A stretch of DNA of 64,000 bases from Sphingomonas sp. NFR04. Lineage in GTDB: Bacteria; Pseudomonadota; Alphaproteobacteria; Sphingomonadales; Sphingomonadaceae. This document shows positions 35,737 to 44,108 of the stretch, piece by piece. The number at the start of each line of letters is the position of its first letter. The stretch's first letter is position 1. The notes beneath the pieces were generated by a model that made no database searches, had not been told where the DNA came from, and saw only the letters and a program-made list of their open reading frames with translations. The stretch is from assembly GCF_900114095.1 (NCBI RefSeq), contig NZ_FORV01000007.1, forward strand, positions 186,001 to 250,000. Reading direction: 5' to 3'. Both the position numbers and the translations under genes were made by a program.

Positions 35737-36924
35737 ATGCGCGCAATGGAATTGCGTTGGCTGCACGATGTTCTGCAGGGCACGCTGTATGCGGAGCGGC
35801 GGATCGATCCCTGGATCCGTCCGGCGCTGGACGCGCTGCTGCAGCGACCCGGCACCGCGCTGGTGCAGGCGCTGATCCGCGCCGGTCGCAAGGACGAAGG
35901 GCTGTCGCTCGCCGAGGAACGCATCGAGCCCGACGAGGCGGCGATCCTCGACCAGATCCTCACCCGGATGCGCGCGCACATGGCGCAGGACTTCGCGCCG
36001 GCGACGATGGAACGCGGCGGCAACACCAAGACGCACGGCGTCGTGCGCGGCGAGCTGACGGTGCATCCCGGGCTGCCCGAGGCACTGCGCAAGGGCATCT
36101 TCGCAGTCGAGCGCAGCTACCCCGCCTGGGTGCGGTTCGGCGGGCCGGGCCCGCACACGCCGCCCGATATCGACGATGTCGGGGTGCTCAGCATCGGCGT
36201 GAAGCTGATGGACGTGCCCGGCCCCAAGCTGCTCGACGACGAGGCGCATACCCAGGACCTGACCGGAATCAGCTGCCCTACCTTCACCACGCCGACGGCG
36301 CGCGAAAACGCCTATCTGCAATATTGGAGCCGGCGCGAGCTGCCGCTCTGGTACTTCCTCAATCCCGGGCGGCCGCACCTGCTCGACCTGCTGATGCAGG
36401 GCTTGTGGAGCAAGACCCAGGGCAACCCGCTCGGCACCCCCTATTACAGCTGCGTGCCCTATCTGCTGGGGGAAGGAACGGCGATGCACTATGCCTTCTT
36501 CCCCGAAGCCGCCGTGGACATGCGGGTCGACCGGCTGCCGCGGCGCCCCTCGGACAACTATTTGCGCGAGAACATGGCGAAGACGCTGGCGGCGCACGCG
36601 GCCCGCTTCACCATGACCGTGCAGCTGCAGACCGATCCGCGCCGGATGCCGATCGAGCATGCCGGGGTGCTGTGGCCCGAACGCCTCTCGCCGCGCGTGC
36701 CGGTGGCGACACTGCACCTTCCCCCGCAGCGCTTCGACAGCCCGGCGCAGCTCGCCTTCGCTCGCAACCTTGCGTACAATCCGTGGCATTGCATCGCCGA
36801 GCACCGCCCGCTCGGCAATCTCAACCGCGCCCGCCGCCGGCTCTATGCCGAGCTGTCGCGCTTCCGTCAGGCCGCCAATGGCGTCGGCCATGTCGAGCCG
36901 ACCGGCGCGGAGACGTTCGAATGA
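35737..36924 (+). CDS. Catalase-like heme-binding protein
   Basis: 395 residues. It shares the catalase core: the distal-His segment NTKTHGVVRGELTV (H100), the WVRFGGPGP and LSIGVKLMDVPG strands, and the C-terminal WHCIAEHRPLGNLNRARRRLY block that is very close to the heme-side helix of catalases. It lacks the long catalase N-terminal arm and belongs to the y4iL-like group of catalase relatives, whose activity is uncertain. Start ATG 35737 has GGGGGAG just ahead; starts at 35725 or TTG 35653 remain possible. Confidence 0.8.
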   Translation: MRAMELRWLHDVLQGTLYAERRIDPWIRPALDALLQRPGTALVQALIRAGRKDEGLSLAEERIEPDEAAILDQILTRMRAHMAQDFAPATMERGGNTKTHGVVRGELTVHPGLPEALRKGIFAVERSYPAWVRFGGPGPHTPPDIDDVGVLSIGVKLMDVPGPKLLDDEAHTQDLTGISCPTFTTPTARENAYLQYWSRRELPLWYFLNPGRPHLLDLLMQGLWSKTQGNPLGTPYYSCVPYLLGEGTAMHYAFFPEAAVDMRVDRLPRRPSDNYLRENMAKTLAAHAARFTMTVQLQTDPRRMPIEHAGVLWPERLSPRVPVATLHLPPQRFDSPAQLAFARNLAYNPWHCIAEHRPLGNLNRARRRLYAELSRFRQAANGVGHVEPTGAETFE

Positions 36925-37388
36925 GCCGCTCCGGCAACCGGCTGCTCCTCGCCGCCACGCTGGTCTATCTCTGGGGGGGGCTAGCGCTGGACCTGGTCAT
37001 CGCGGTGCTCGCCTGGATGCATCCGCAGCTCTGGTTCGGCTTCTTCCATGCCGGTACGCCGCAGGGCCTGGAGATCGCGCTGCTGCGGCGCGCCGCCGGG
37101 CAATGGGCAGCCTTCGCGCTGGCACAGGCCGCCGCGCTGCTATGGTTCCGGCGGGCGCCGGTCTGGCTGGCGATCATGGCCGGGATCCGCTTCTCGGACC
37201 TGTTCACCGACCTGTTCTACCTGCTCGCCGCGCGGCCGCTGACGCCGCACGGCTGGTGGGTACTCGCACCGCTGCCGCTGATGAACCTGGGCGGGGTCTG
37301 GCTGCTGCTGCGCTGCCACGCGATGATGGCGCGCACGCCTCGCCGTGGGCCGAAGCGGAAGCGTGTGCTCGCTGTCGCATCGGGTTGA
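36921..37388 (+). CDS. Small four-helix membrane protein
   Basis: 155 residues with four hydrophobic segments (LLLAATLVYLWGGLALDLVIAVLAW, WAAFALAQAAALLWF, WLAIMAGIRFSDLFTDLFYLLA, WWVLAPLPLMNLGGVWLLL). Its ATG overlaps the stop of the catalase-like gene (ATGA), so the two are translated together; it may anchor or supply the heme protein at the membrane. Family not recognised. Confidence 0.68.
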   Translation: MSRSGNRLLLAATLVYLWGGLALDLVIAVLAWMHPQLWFGFFHAGTPQGLEIALLRRAAGQWAAFALAQAAALLWFRRAPVWLAIMAGIRFSDLFTDLFYLLAARPLTPHGWWVLAPLPLMNLGGVWLLLRCHAMMARTPRRGPKRKRVLAVASG

Positions 37389-37466
37389 CGGTCGATCGAA
37401 TTTGTCTGACTAAAGCCGAGGACGGCGTGCCGATGGCAGGGGCGCTGCGGGTATAGGGCGGATGTC

Positions 37467-38564
37467 ATGATCGAAGGCCGTGATTCTAACAGGTGCGGCG
37501 ACGCGGAAACGGAGCGCGCGCCTTCGTTGCGCCTGGGCCGGCGCAGCCTGATCGGCGGCATGGCGGCGCTGTCGGTCGCGCCGGCGGCGGCATGGGCGCG
37601 CGATACGGCGACGATCGTCAATCCGGTGGTGCGCCAGCGCGCCGATGCGCAGGTCTTCCGCCACACCGACAGCTGGTATTACCTGACCGGATCGGTGCCC
37701 GAATATGACCGGCTCGTGCTGCGTCGCTCGAAGACGCTGGCAGGCCTCGCCACCGCGCCCGAGCGGGTGCTGTGGCGGCACGCGGCGCGCGGGCCGATGT
37801 CCGGCTTCCTTTGGGCGCCCGAACTGCACCTGGTCGACGGCAAATGGGTGATGTACTTCGCCGCCGGCCCCAGTGGCGGCGGCGAGGACGTGTTCCGCAT
37901 CCGCACCTATGCCGTGGCGTGCGACGGGCCCGATCCGATGACGGGCAGCTGGTCCGTGCTGGGGCAGCTCCAGACGCCATGGGACAGCTTCAACCTCGAT
38001 TCCACCAGCTTCGTCCACAAGGGGCGGCGCTATCTCGCCTGGGCGCAGCGCGAGCCCGGCATCGAGACCAACTCGAACCTGTATCTGGCGCCGCTCGCCT
38101 CGCCGCTGACGCTGGCCGCCAAGCCGGTGCGGCTGTCGGTGCCGACGCTCGACTGGGAGATACGGGGCTTCAAGGTCAACGAGGCGCCTGCCGTGCTGAT
38201 CCGCAACGGCAAGCTGTTCATGACCTATTCGGCGAGCGCCACCGATGCGCGCTACTGCCTGGGCATGCTCACCGCCCGCGCCGATGCGGACCTCATGGAC
38301 GCGGCCAGCTGGACCAAGTCGCCGGTGCCGGTGTTCCAGACTTCCGCCGCGCACAAGATCTACGGGCCCGGGCACAACAGCTTCACGGTAGACGAGCGCG
38401 GGCGCGACGTGCTGGTCTACCATGCGCGCGACTATGCCGAGATCCAGGGCGACCCGCTGTTCGATCCCAACCGCCACACCCGCATGCAGTATTTCCGCTA
38501 CCGCGCCGACGGCACGCCGGACTTCGGCGAACCGGTCGCCAACGGCCCGTTGCCAAGGCGTTGA
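37467..38564 (+). CDS. GH43 family glycosidase with twin-arginine-like signal
   Basis: 365 residues. A Tat-like leader (GRRSLIGGMAALSVAPAAAWA) exports it. The five-bladed propeller has ADAQVFRHTDSWYYLTG, LWAPELHLVDGKWVMYFA, the VNEAPAVL acid segment and YGPGHNSF, a pattern shared by GH43 alpha-L-arabinofuranosidases and related enzymes. Its stop overlaps the start of the next GH43 gene (TTGA), giving a two-gene operon. Confidence 0.85.
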   Translation: MIEGRDSNRCGDAETERAPSLRLGRRSLIGGMAALSVAPAAAWARDTATIVNPVVRQRADAQVFRHTDSWYYLTGSVPEYDRLVLRRSKTLAGLATAPERVLWRHAARGPMSGFLWAPELHLVDGKWVMYFAAGPSGGGEDVFRIRTYAVACDGPDPMTGSWSVLGQLQTPWDSFNLDSTSFVHKGRRYLAWAQREPGIETNSNLYLAPLASPLTLAAKPVRLSVPTLDWEIRGFKVNEAPAVLIRNGKLFMTYSASATDARYCLGMLTARADADLMDAASWTKSPVPVFQTSAAHKIYGPGHNSFTVDERGRDVLVYHARDYAEIQGDPLFDPNRHTRMQYFRYRADGTPDFGEPVANGPLPRR

Positions 38565-39559
38565 GGCGCTCCGCGTCGCTTGCACTGGCCCTGCTCGCGG
38601 CGGCGGGCGGGGCGGCGGCCAGTGCACCGCGCCCTGCGCCGCTGGTGCTGGAGGGTGCGGTCGCCGGGGTGCATGATCCGGCGATCCTGCAGGACGGCGA
38701 TACCTATTATCTGTTCGCCACCGGCCATCTCGGCAGCGCGCAGGGACTGCTGCCGCTGCGCACCTCGACCGACCTGCGCCACTGGACGCTGCGCGGACCG
38801 AGCGTTGCGAAGTTGCCGGACTGGGTGCGCACCGCCGTGCCGGGCGCGACGGGGATATGGGCGCCGGACATCTCCAAGGCCGGCGGCGAATATCGGTTGT
38901 ATTACGCGGTCTCCACCTTCGGGAAGAATCGCTCTGCCATCGGTCTCGCCACGGCGACACGGATCGACCCGGCGGCGCCGGCGGCGCATTGGACCGACCG
39001 CGGCCCCGTCGTGACCTCGGGGCCCGGCGACGTCTTCAACGCGATCGACCCGATGCCGTTCGGCGATGCGGAGGGCCGCGCCTGGCTGGTGTTCGGCAGC
39101 TTCTGGTCGGGCATCAAGCTGATCCGCATCGATCCCGCGACCGGGCTGCGGCTGGCAGGCGACGCGCCGCCCCGCGCGCTGGCGGCGCGGCCGGCCCCAG
39201 GCGCGGTGGAGGCGCCATATGTGATCCGCCATGCCGGGCGCTATTATCTGTTCGTGTCGTTCGACTTTTGCTGCCGCGGCACCGCGAGCAGCTATCACAC
39301 CGTGGTCGGACGCGCCTCGGCGCCGGACGGGCCCTATGTCGATCGTGCGGGGCGGCCGATGCTCGCGGGCGGCGGCACGATAGTGCTCGGCAACGGACGA
39401 GGGACCCGCTTTGTCGGGCGCGGCGGCGCCTCGATCCTGCAGCGGCGCGACGGCGATGTCATCGTCTATCATGCCTATGACACGCAGCGCGGCGGCACCC
39501 CGACGCTGCGGATCCAGCGGCTGAGCTGGACGCCCGACGGCTGGCCGGTGGCGCGCTAG
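38561..39559 (+). CDS. Endo-alpha-1,5-L-arabinanase (GH43)
   Basis: 332 residues with a Sec signal (SLALALLAAAGGAAASA). GH43 arabinanase signatures: GVHDPAILQ (general base Asp), WAPDIS, VFNAIDPMPF (pKa-modulating Asp), VEAPYVI (acid Glu) and the very characteristic FVSFDFCCRG. The start is TTG 38561, coupled to the upstream GH43 stop. It should cut the arabinan backbone in the periplasm or outside the cell. Confidence 0.87.
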   Translation: MRRSASLALALLAAAGGAAASAPRPAPLVLEGAVAGVHDPAILQDGDTYYLFATGHLGSAQGLLPLRTSTDLRHWTLRGPSVAKLPDWVRTAVPGATGIWAPDISKAGGEYRLYYAVSTFGKNRSAIGLATATRIDPAAPAAHWTDRGPVVTSGPGDVFNAIDPMPFGDAEGRAWLVFGSFWSGIKLIRIDPATGLRLAGDAPPRALAARPAPGAVEAPYVIRHAGRYYLFVSFDFCCRGTASSYHTVVGRASAPDGPYVDRAGRPMLAGGGTIVLGNGRGTRFVGRGGASILQRRDGDVIVYHAYDTQRGGTPTLRIQRLSWTPDGWPVAR

Positions 39560-39560
39560 A

Positions 39561-40544
39561 TCAGCGCGGCGAGGCCAGCGGCGCGATCACCCCGGCGGGC
39601 CCGGTGAAGTCCGGCACCGCGCCCCGCCAGCGGACGCGCTGGATGCGCGGCGAGCGCCTGGCGGTGCAGCCCATGCCTGCGTCCGGATTGGCGTGGTAGA
39701 CGATCCAGGTCTCGCCTCCAGGCGTCGTGAAGAAGCCGTTGTGCCCGGGGGCGAAGATGCGCTGTTCGGGGTTGGTCGCGAGGATCGGATCGGGTGCCTT
39801 GCGCCATGCCGCGGCGTCGAGCGGGTCGGTGCCGGCCGGCGCGCGCAGCAGGCCGATCGCATAGCCGTCGGACCAGCAGGCGCTGCCCGAATAGGTCAGG
39901 TACAAGGTCCCGCGCGGGCCCTGGAGGAACTCCGGCCCCTCGACGATCTGGCGACCGCCCTGGCGCTCCCAAGCGCGGTCGGGCCGCGCGATCGTCGTCT
40001 CCGCGCCGGTCAAGGTCCAGGGGTTGGCCATTGCGACGATCCGCAGCGCGCTGTCCGGCCCGTCATAGGCGGAATAGACAAAATAGCGGCGGCCTCGATA
40101 GGCGAAGGTCGTGCCGTCGATGCCTGTCAGCTGCGTCTTCAGCTTGCCGCGATCAACCCAAGGACCGCGCATGGGGTCTCGTCCGCTATTCTCGAGCACG
40201 AAGATGCCGCGATGCGCGTCGTCATCATGCCCCGCCGCAGCGGCGGTATAGTAGAGGTACCAGCGGCCGCCGATCCGGTGGAGCTCGGGCGCCCAGATCG
40301 ATTGCGCATTCGGTCCCGAGGTTGGCGGCGTCCACACCGTCACTTCGGGCGCATCGGCGAGGCGGGTGAGGTCGCGGGTCTTGCGGATCGCCAGCCGATT
40401 GCCCTGCGTGTTCATGTAGTAATAGGTCTTGCCGTCGCGGACGATCCAGGGATCGGGACCGGACTCCAGCAGCGGGTTATGAACCTGCGCCGCAACGGGC
40501 GCAGCAAGGGCCAGCAAGGCGAGCGGAAGAATCGCGCGGATCAT
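39561..40544 (-). CDS. GH43 family glycosidase, arabinofuranosidase-like
   Basis: 327 residues with a Sec signal (LPLALLALAAPVAAQ). Motifs: ESGPDPWIVRDGKTYYYMNT, IWAPELHRIGGRWYLYY, QIVEGPEFL (acid Glu) and FAPGHNGFF. The gene ends one base from the convergent arabinanase and starts four bases inside the next gene upstream on the minus strand (ATGA overlap). Confidence 0.87.
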   Translation of the reverse strand: MIRAILPLALLALAAPVAAQVHNPLLESGPDPWIVRDGKTYYYMNTQGNRLAIRKTRDLTRLADAPEVTVWTPPTSGPNAQSIWAPELHRIGGRWYLYYTAAAAGHDDDAHRGIFVLENSGRDPMRGPWVDRGKLKTQLTGIDGTTFAYRGRRYFVYSAYDGPDSALRIVAMANPWTLTGAETTIARPDRAWERQGGRQIVEGPEFLQGPRGTLYLTYSGSACWSDGYAIGLLRAPAGTDPLDAAAWRKAPDPILATNPEQRIFAPGHNGFFTTPGGETWIVYHANPDAGMGCTARRSPRIQRVRWRGAVPDFTGPAGVIAPLASPR

Positions 40545-41563
40545 GGGTTCGGGAAGGCCTTCAACAGGGCGTCATATTGGCGGCGGCTGATCGCGAGCAT
40601 CGATCCGTGGCGGATGCCCGCGGGCATCTCGTAGCGGTTCCACGCGGGGACGCCGGTGTTGCCCGAGACCTGGAACCAGGGGCCCTGCAGCGTCGGCGCC
40701 TTGGACAGGCCATAGCTGGTGCCGGCATATTGCTCGTAATAGAGCAGCCAGTCGGTGCCGTCGGGCGAGCGGATCAGCGTCGGCGCCTCGCGGAAATTGG
40801 GGCTGAGCGGCGCACTCGGCAGCGGATAGGGGCCGAGAAGGCTGGCGGCGCAGCTGATCCGGATCGTCTTGCCGGTGGTCCAGGCATAGCTCGGATAGCG
40901 CTCGTCCTTGAGGATCGCGCAATAGCCGCCGCGGTCGCCCGGCTGCAGGATGGTATCGATCGTCGCCATATCCCAGGAGAACAGGCGGCGCGGCGGATCG
41001 GCGAAGGTCCGCAGGTCCTTCGACAGCACGTAAAGCGTGCGCTGGCTGGCCCAATAGCGTTCCGGGTCCTGCGCGTCGCCGTCCTCGTTGGGCGTGTGCC
41101 AGCTAAGCAGGAAGCGGCCGGAGGCGCTGTCGAAGAACAGCTTAGGCGCACCGATCCGCTGCAGCGCGTGCGGGTGGCCGGGAATGCCGGTCAGGTTGGG
41201 CCGATAGGTGCCGAACGGCGTCCAGCGGATCAGGTCGTCCGAGACCCAGAAGCGGATCAGCGGATCCTCGTCGCTGCGATTGCCGACCAGATAATAGCGC
41301 CCGTCCGGCCCCCGCGCTATCGAGGCATGGCCGTGATAGTCGCTGGAGACCGGCTGCCCGCCATTGAGCGGGGTCCAGTGCAGCCCGTCGATGCTGACCG
41401 AATAATGGAGGACGCCGTAGCGCTCCTTGGTCATGTGCGCGAACAGATAGGCCTTGGCCGGATCGACGGCCGGCGTCTCGGGGCCGCCGGGCGCGGTCTG
41501 CGCGGCGGCCGGAAGCGCGATCGCGAACAGGGCCAGCCGACAGAGCGATCGAAGCAGATCCAT
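40541..41563 (-). CDS. Exported beta-propeller glycosidase (GH43-like)
   Basis: 340 residues, Sec signal LFAIALPAAAQTA. Five-blade style repeats with sugar-enzyme phrasing (YGVLHYSVSIDGLHW, ASIARGPDGRYYLVGNRS, FDSASGRFLLSWHTPN, FREAPTLIRSPDGTDWLLYYEQYAG). The first-blade Asp of canonical GH43 is not clear, so subfamily and activity are uncertain; FREAPTL could hold the acid Glu. It is followed by and overlaps the GH43 gene at 39561. Confidence 0.72.
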   Translation of the reverse strand: MDLLRSLCRLALFAIALPAAAQTAPGGPETPAVDPAKAYLFAHMTKERYGVLHYSVSIDGLHWTPLNGGQPVSSDYHGHASIARGPDGRYYLVGNRSDEDPLIRFWVSDDLIRWTPFGTYRPNLTGIPGHPHALQRIGAPKLFFDSASGRFLLSWHTPNEDGDAQDPERYWASQRTLYVLSKDLRTFADPPRRLFSWDMATIDTILQPGDRGGYCAILKDERYPSYAWTTGKTIRISCAASLLGPYPLPSAPLSPNFREAPTLIRSPDGTDWLLYYEQYAGTSYGLSKAPTLQGPWFQVSGNTGVPAWNRYEMPAGIRHGSMLAISRRQYDALLKAFPNP

Positions 41564-41621
41564 CCTGCTCTCCTCCAGGGGAGCGGCTGCACCGCCATGC
41601 TTGGGCAGTGCAGCCTGCCGG

Positions 41622-42767
41622 TCAGCGGGCGGCCGGCACCACGCCCTTGGGCGCGGCGGACAGGCGCCGGATCAGGTCGACCTCGGCCTGGCGATAGGGC
41701 TTGCCGTCGCCGTGGAAGACCTCGTGGAACCAGATGGTCGGCTCCTCATAGGTATAGGGCTTCTTCCAGCTGTCCCAGGGCAGCCGGGTCTGCGACTTGC
41801 CGTCGACGAAACCCCAGTTGAACATGGCGATGTTCAGCCGCTTGCCGATCGGCAGCGTGCCGTCGAAAGTCGATCCGTTGCCGCGCGCCATATATTCGGT
41901 GCACAGCACCGGGCGGCCATAGCCGAGCATCTGGTTGGCGCGCCGCTCGAACGTCTCGGGCCAGCTGTAATCGTGGAAGCTCAGCACGTCGGACTGGGCG
42001 ATCTGGATCTTCTCGACCGCGTCGAGCGTGCTCTGGTCGTCCCAATGGTCCCCGATCCACACGCCCGAGGTGAGCGGCTGGATCGGATCGGCCGAACGCG
42101 CCGCGGCGAACACGCGCGGCAGCAGCAGCGCCACATAGTTGTTCTTTTCCGGCGTCGACGCATAATTGCCGCCGCCGGGGTTGTTAGGCTCGTTCCACAC
42201 GTCCCAGCCGAGCACGCGCTGATCCTTGGCGAAGGTGGTGACGATATCCTTCACATAGGCTTCGAGCTTGCCGTATTGCGCCGCGTCCTTGAGCCGCGCG
42301 GCACCCGGCGATTGGGCCGAGCCCGAATTGTGGACGCCGGGGATCGGCGGGCGCTGCGGGCCGGCATGGGGATCGGGATCCCAGCAGCTGTCGAAGAAGA
42401 TCCACAGCGTCTTGATGTGGTGCCGGGCCGCGATCGTCATGAACTCGTCCATGCGCCGCTTGAGCCCTGCCGCGTCGGTTTCCCACAGCAGGTGGTGCAG
42501 GTTCACCCGCATCACGTTCATGCCGATCTTCTCGGCCCAGCCGAGTTCGAGATCGATGCGCTTGGGGTCCCAGGTCTCGGCCTGGAACATCTCGAGCTGG
42601 TTGATCGCGGTGGCGGGCGTGAAGTTGGCGCCGACCATCCAGGGCTGCTGGGCATACCAGCCATTGGCCTGCGCCTTGGTCCATTGGTCGCGCGCCTCGG
42701 CCGACGGCATGGTGGCGGCGATCGCCAGCGCGGCGCCGGCGAGAAGAAAGCTGCGGCGGATCATCAT
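41622..42767 (-). CDS. Exported GH5-like TIM-barrel glycosidase
   Basis: 381 residues with a Tat-like leader (IRRSFLLAGAALAIAATMPSAEA). The clan GH-A acid/base is in LGWDVWNEPNN and the nucleophile in RPVLCTEYMARG; FHDYSWPE lies between, as expected. Such enzymes are often labelled 1,4-beta-xylanase or cellulase-family, but here the neighbours point to arabinan or galactan side chains. Transcribed with the mutarotase upstream, 23 bases away. Confidence 0.8.
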   Translation of the reverse strand: MMIRRSFLLAGAALAIAATMPSAEARDQWTKAQANGWYAQQPWMVGANFTPATAINQLEMFQAETWDPKRIDLELGWAEKIGMNVMRVNLHHLLWETDAAGLKRRMDEFMTIAARHHIKTLWIFFDSCWDPDPHAGPQRPPIPGVHNSGSAQSPGAARLKDAAQYGKLEAYVKDIVTTFAKDQRVLGWDVWNEPNNPGGGNYASTPEKNNYVALLLPRVFAAARSADPIQPLTSGVWIGDHWDDQSTLDAVEKIQIAQSDVLSFHDYSWPETFERRANQMLGYGRPVLCTEYMARGNGSTFDGTLPIGKRLNIAMFNWGFVDGKSQTRLPWDSWKKPYTYEEPTIWFHEVFHGDGKPYRQAEVDLIRRLSAAPKGVVPAAR

Positions 42768-42790
42768 ATGGTCTGCTCCCCTGGTGTCGT

Positions 42791-43951
42791 TCAGCGCTTC
42801 TTCGGCGCCGCGGCCCGGCCGGTGGTCAGGCGATAGGTTATCACGTTGCGATAGGTCTGGCCGGGATCGAGCCGGGCGTCGGGGAAGCCCTTCTGGTTGG
42901 GCGCATCCGGGAAGATCTGCGGCTCCATCACGATCGCGTCGCCCTCGCGGTAGATGCGCCCGGCCTTGCCGTGGGTGGTGCCGTCGAGGAAATTGCCCGA
43001 ATAGAATTGCAGCCCCGGCTGGTTCGACCAGAGCTCGAAGCCGCGGCCCGAGGCGGGATCATAGACCTTCGCCATCAGATGCTGGTCGCGCGTCACTTCG
43101 CGGCCGATCACCCAATTGTGATCATAGCCGCGGCCGAAGACGATCTGCTGGTCGCGCGCATCGCGGACCCGGTCGCCCACTGCCTGGGGCGTGCGGAAGT
43201 CGAACACCGTGCCGGCGACGCTCTTGAAGGCGCCCGTGGGGATCGCGCCGGCATCGGTGGGCAGATAGGTCTGCGCCGGGATGGTAACACGGTGGCCCAT
43301 CGCCCCGCCCGTCGAGCCCTCGCCCGAGAGGTTCCAGTAGCTGTGGTTGGTGATGTTGGCGATCGTCGGCGCGTCGGTGGTCGCGGTATAGGTGATCGTC
43401 AGGTTGTTCTGCTCGTCGAGGGCATAGGTGGCGTCGACGGTCATCGTGCCGGGATAGCCCTGGTCGCCGTCGCGGCTGACATAGCGCAGCGTCACCAAGG
43501 CGGTGGGGCCGTCCTTCGCCGAGATGACCTCCCACAGCACCTTGTCGAAGCCGACGGTGCCGCCGTGCAGCGCGTTCTTGCCGTCGTTGACCGGCGTCTG
43601 GAAGCTGCGGCCGTCGAGCCGGAAGCGGCCCTCGGCCAGACGATTGGCAAAGCGGCCGACGGTGGCGCCGAAATACTGCCCCTTGGCGAGATAGTCTGCC
43701 ATGTTGTCATAGCCGAGGATCACGTCCGCCTTGCGGCCGGCGCGATCGGGCATCACCAGCGACTGGAGCATCGCGCCATAGGCGACGACGGTCGCCGATA
43801 CGCCGCGCCCGTTGCTGAGCGTGACCGACGCGACGGCGCGGCCGTCCGCCATCTTGCCGAAGGTGCCGCGCTTGGCAGTCGCCGCTTCGGCATGGCTCGA
43901 CAGCGCGACCAGCGCGGCGATGCCGCAGATCGCCATTGCACCCTTCATCAT
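42791..43951 (-). CDS. Exported aldose 1-epimerase (mutarotase)
   Basis: 386 residues with a signal peptide (GAMAICGIAALVALSSHAEA). Catalytic His is in ANITNHSYWNLSG and the catalytic Glu in GDAIVMEPQIFPDAPN; RFANRLAEGRF and NALHGG are further galactose-mutarotase motifs. ATG 43951 follows GGAGGAGAAGGA; the long frame to 44302 runs into the divergent TonB receptor gene. It interconverts alpha and beta anomers of released sugars in the periplasm. Confidence 0.9.
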   Translation of the reverse strand: MMKGAMAICGIAALVALSSHAEAATAKRGTFGKMADGRAVASVTLSNGRGVSATVVAYGAMLQSLVMPDRAGRKADVILGYDNMADYLAKGQYFGATVGRFANRLAEGRFRLDGRSFQTPVNDGKNALHGGTVGFDKVLWEVISAKDGPTALVTLRYVSRDGDQGYPGTMTVDATYALDEQNNLTITYTATTDAPTIANITNHSYWNLSGEGSTGGAMGHRVTIPAQTYLPTDAGAIPTGAFKSVAGTVFDFRTPQAVGDRVRDARDQQIVFGRGYDHNWVIGREVTRDQHLMAKVYDPASGRGFELWSNQPGLQFYSGNFLDGTTHGKAGRIYREGDAIVMEPQIFPDAPNQKGFPDARLDPGQTYRNVITYRLTTGRAAAPKKR

Positions 43952-44024
43952 CCTTCTCCTCCCAAGCGCTTTTTTTCGATTCTCAGCCCGTGCATGGCCG
44001 CTCTGCAAAAATATGATAAATATG

Positions 44025-44051
44025 TTGCTTGCGATGTCAGGCTTATATAAT
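44025..44051 (+). promoter_or_regulatory. Putative promoter of the TonB receptor gene
   Basis: A perfect TATAAT at 44046-44051 is preceded by TTGCTT at 44025-44030, spacing 15 (one base shorter than usual). It lies in the short AT-rich space between the divergent mutarotase and receptor genes, with the receptor ATG 57 bases downstream. Confidence 0.5.
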
Positions 44052-44108
44052 CTCCGCATCACGAACAAGCCCGCCACATGAGCGGCGCAAAAAAAGGGGA
44101 GGAATAGC

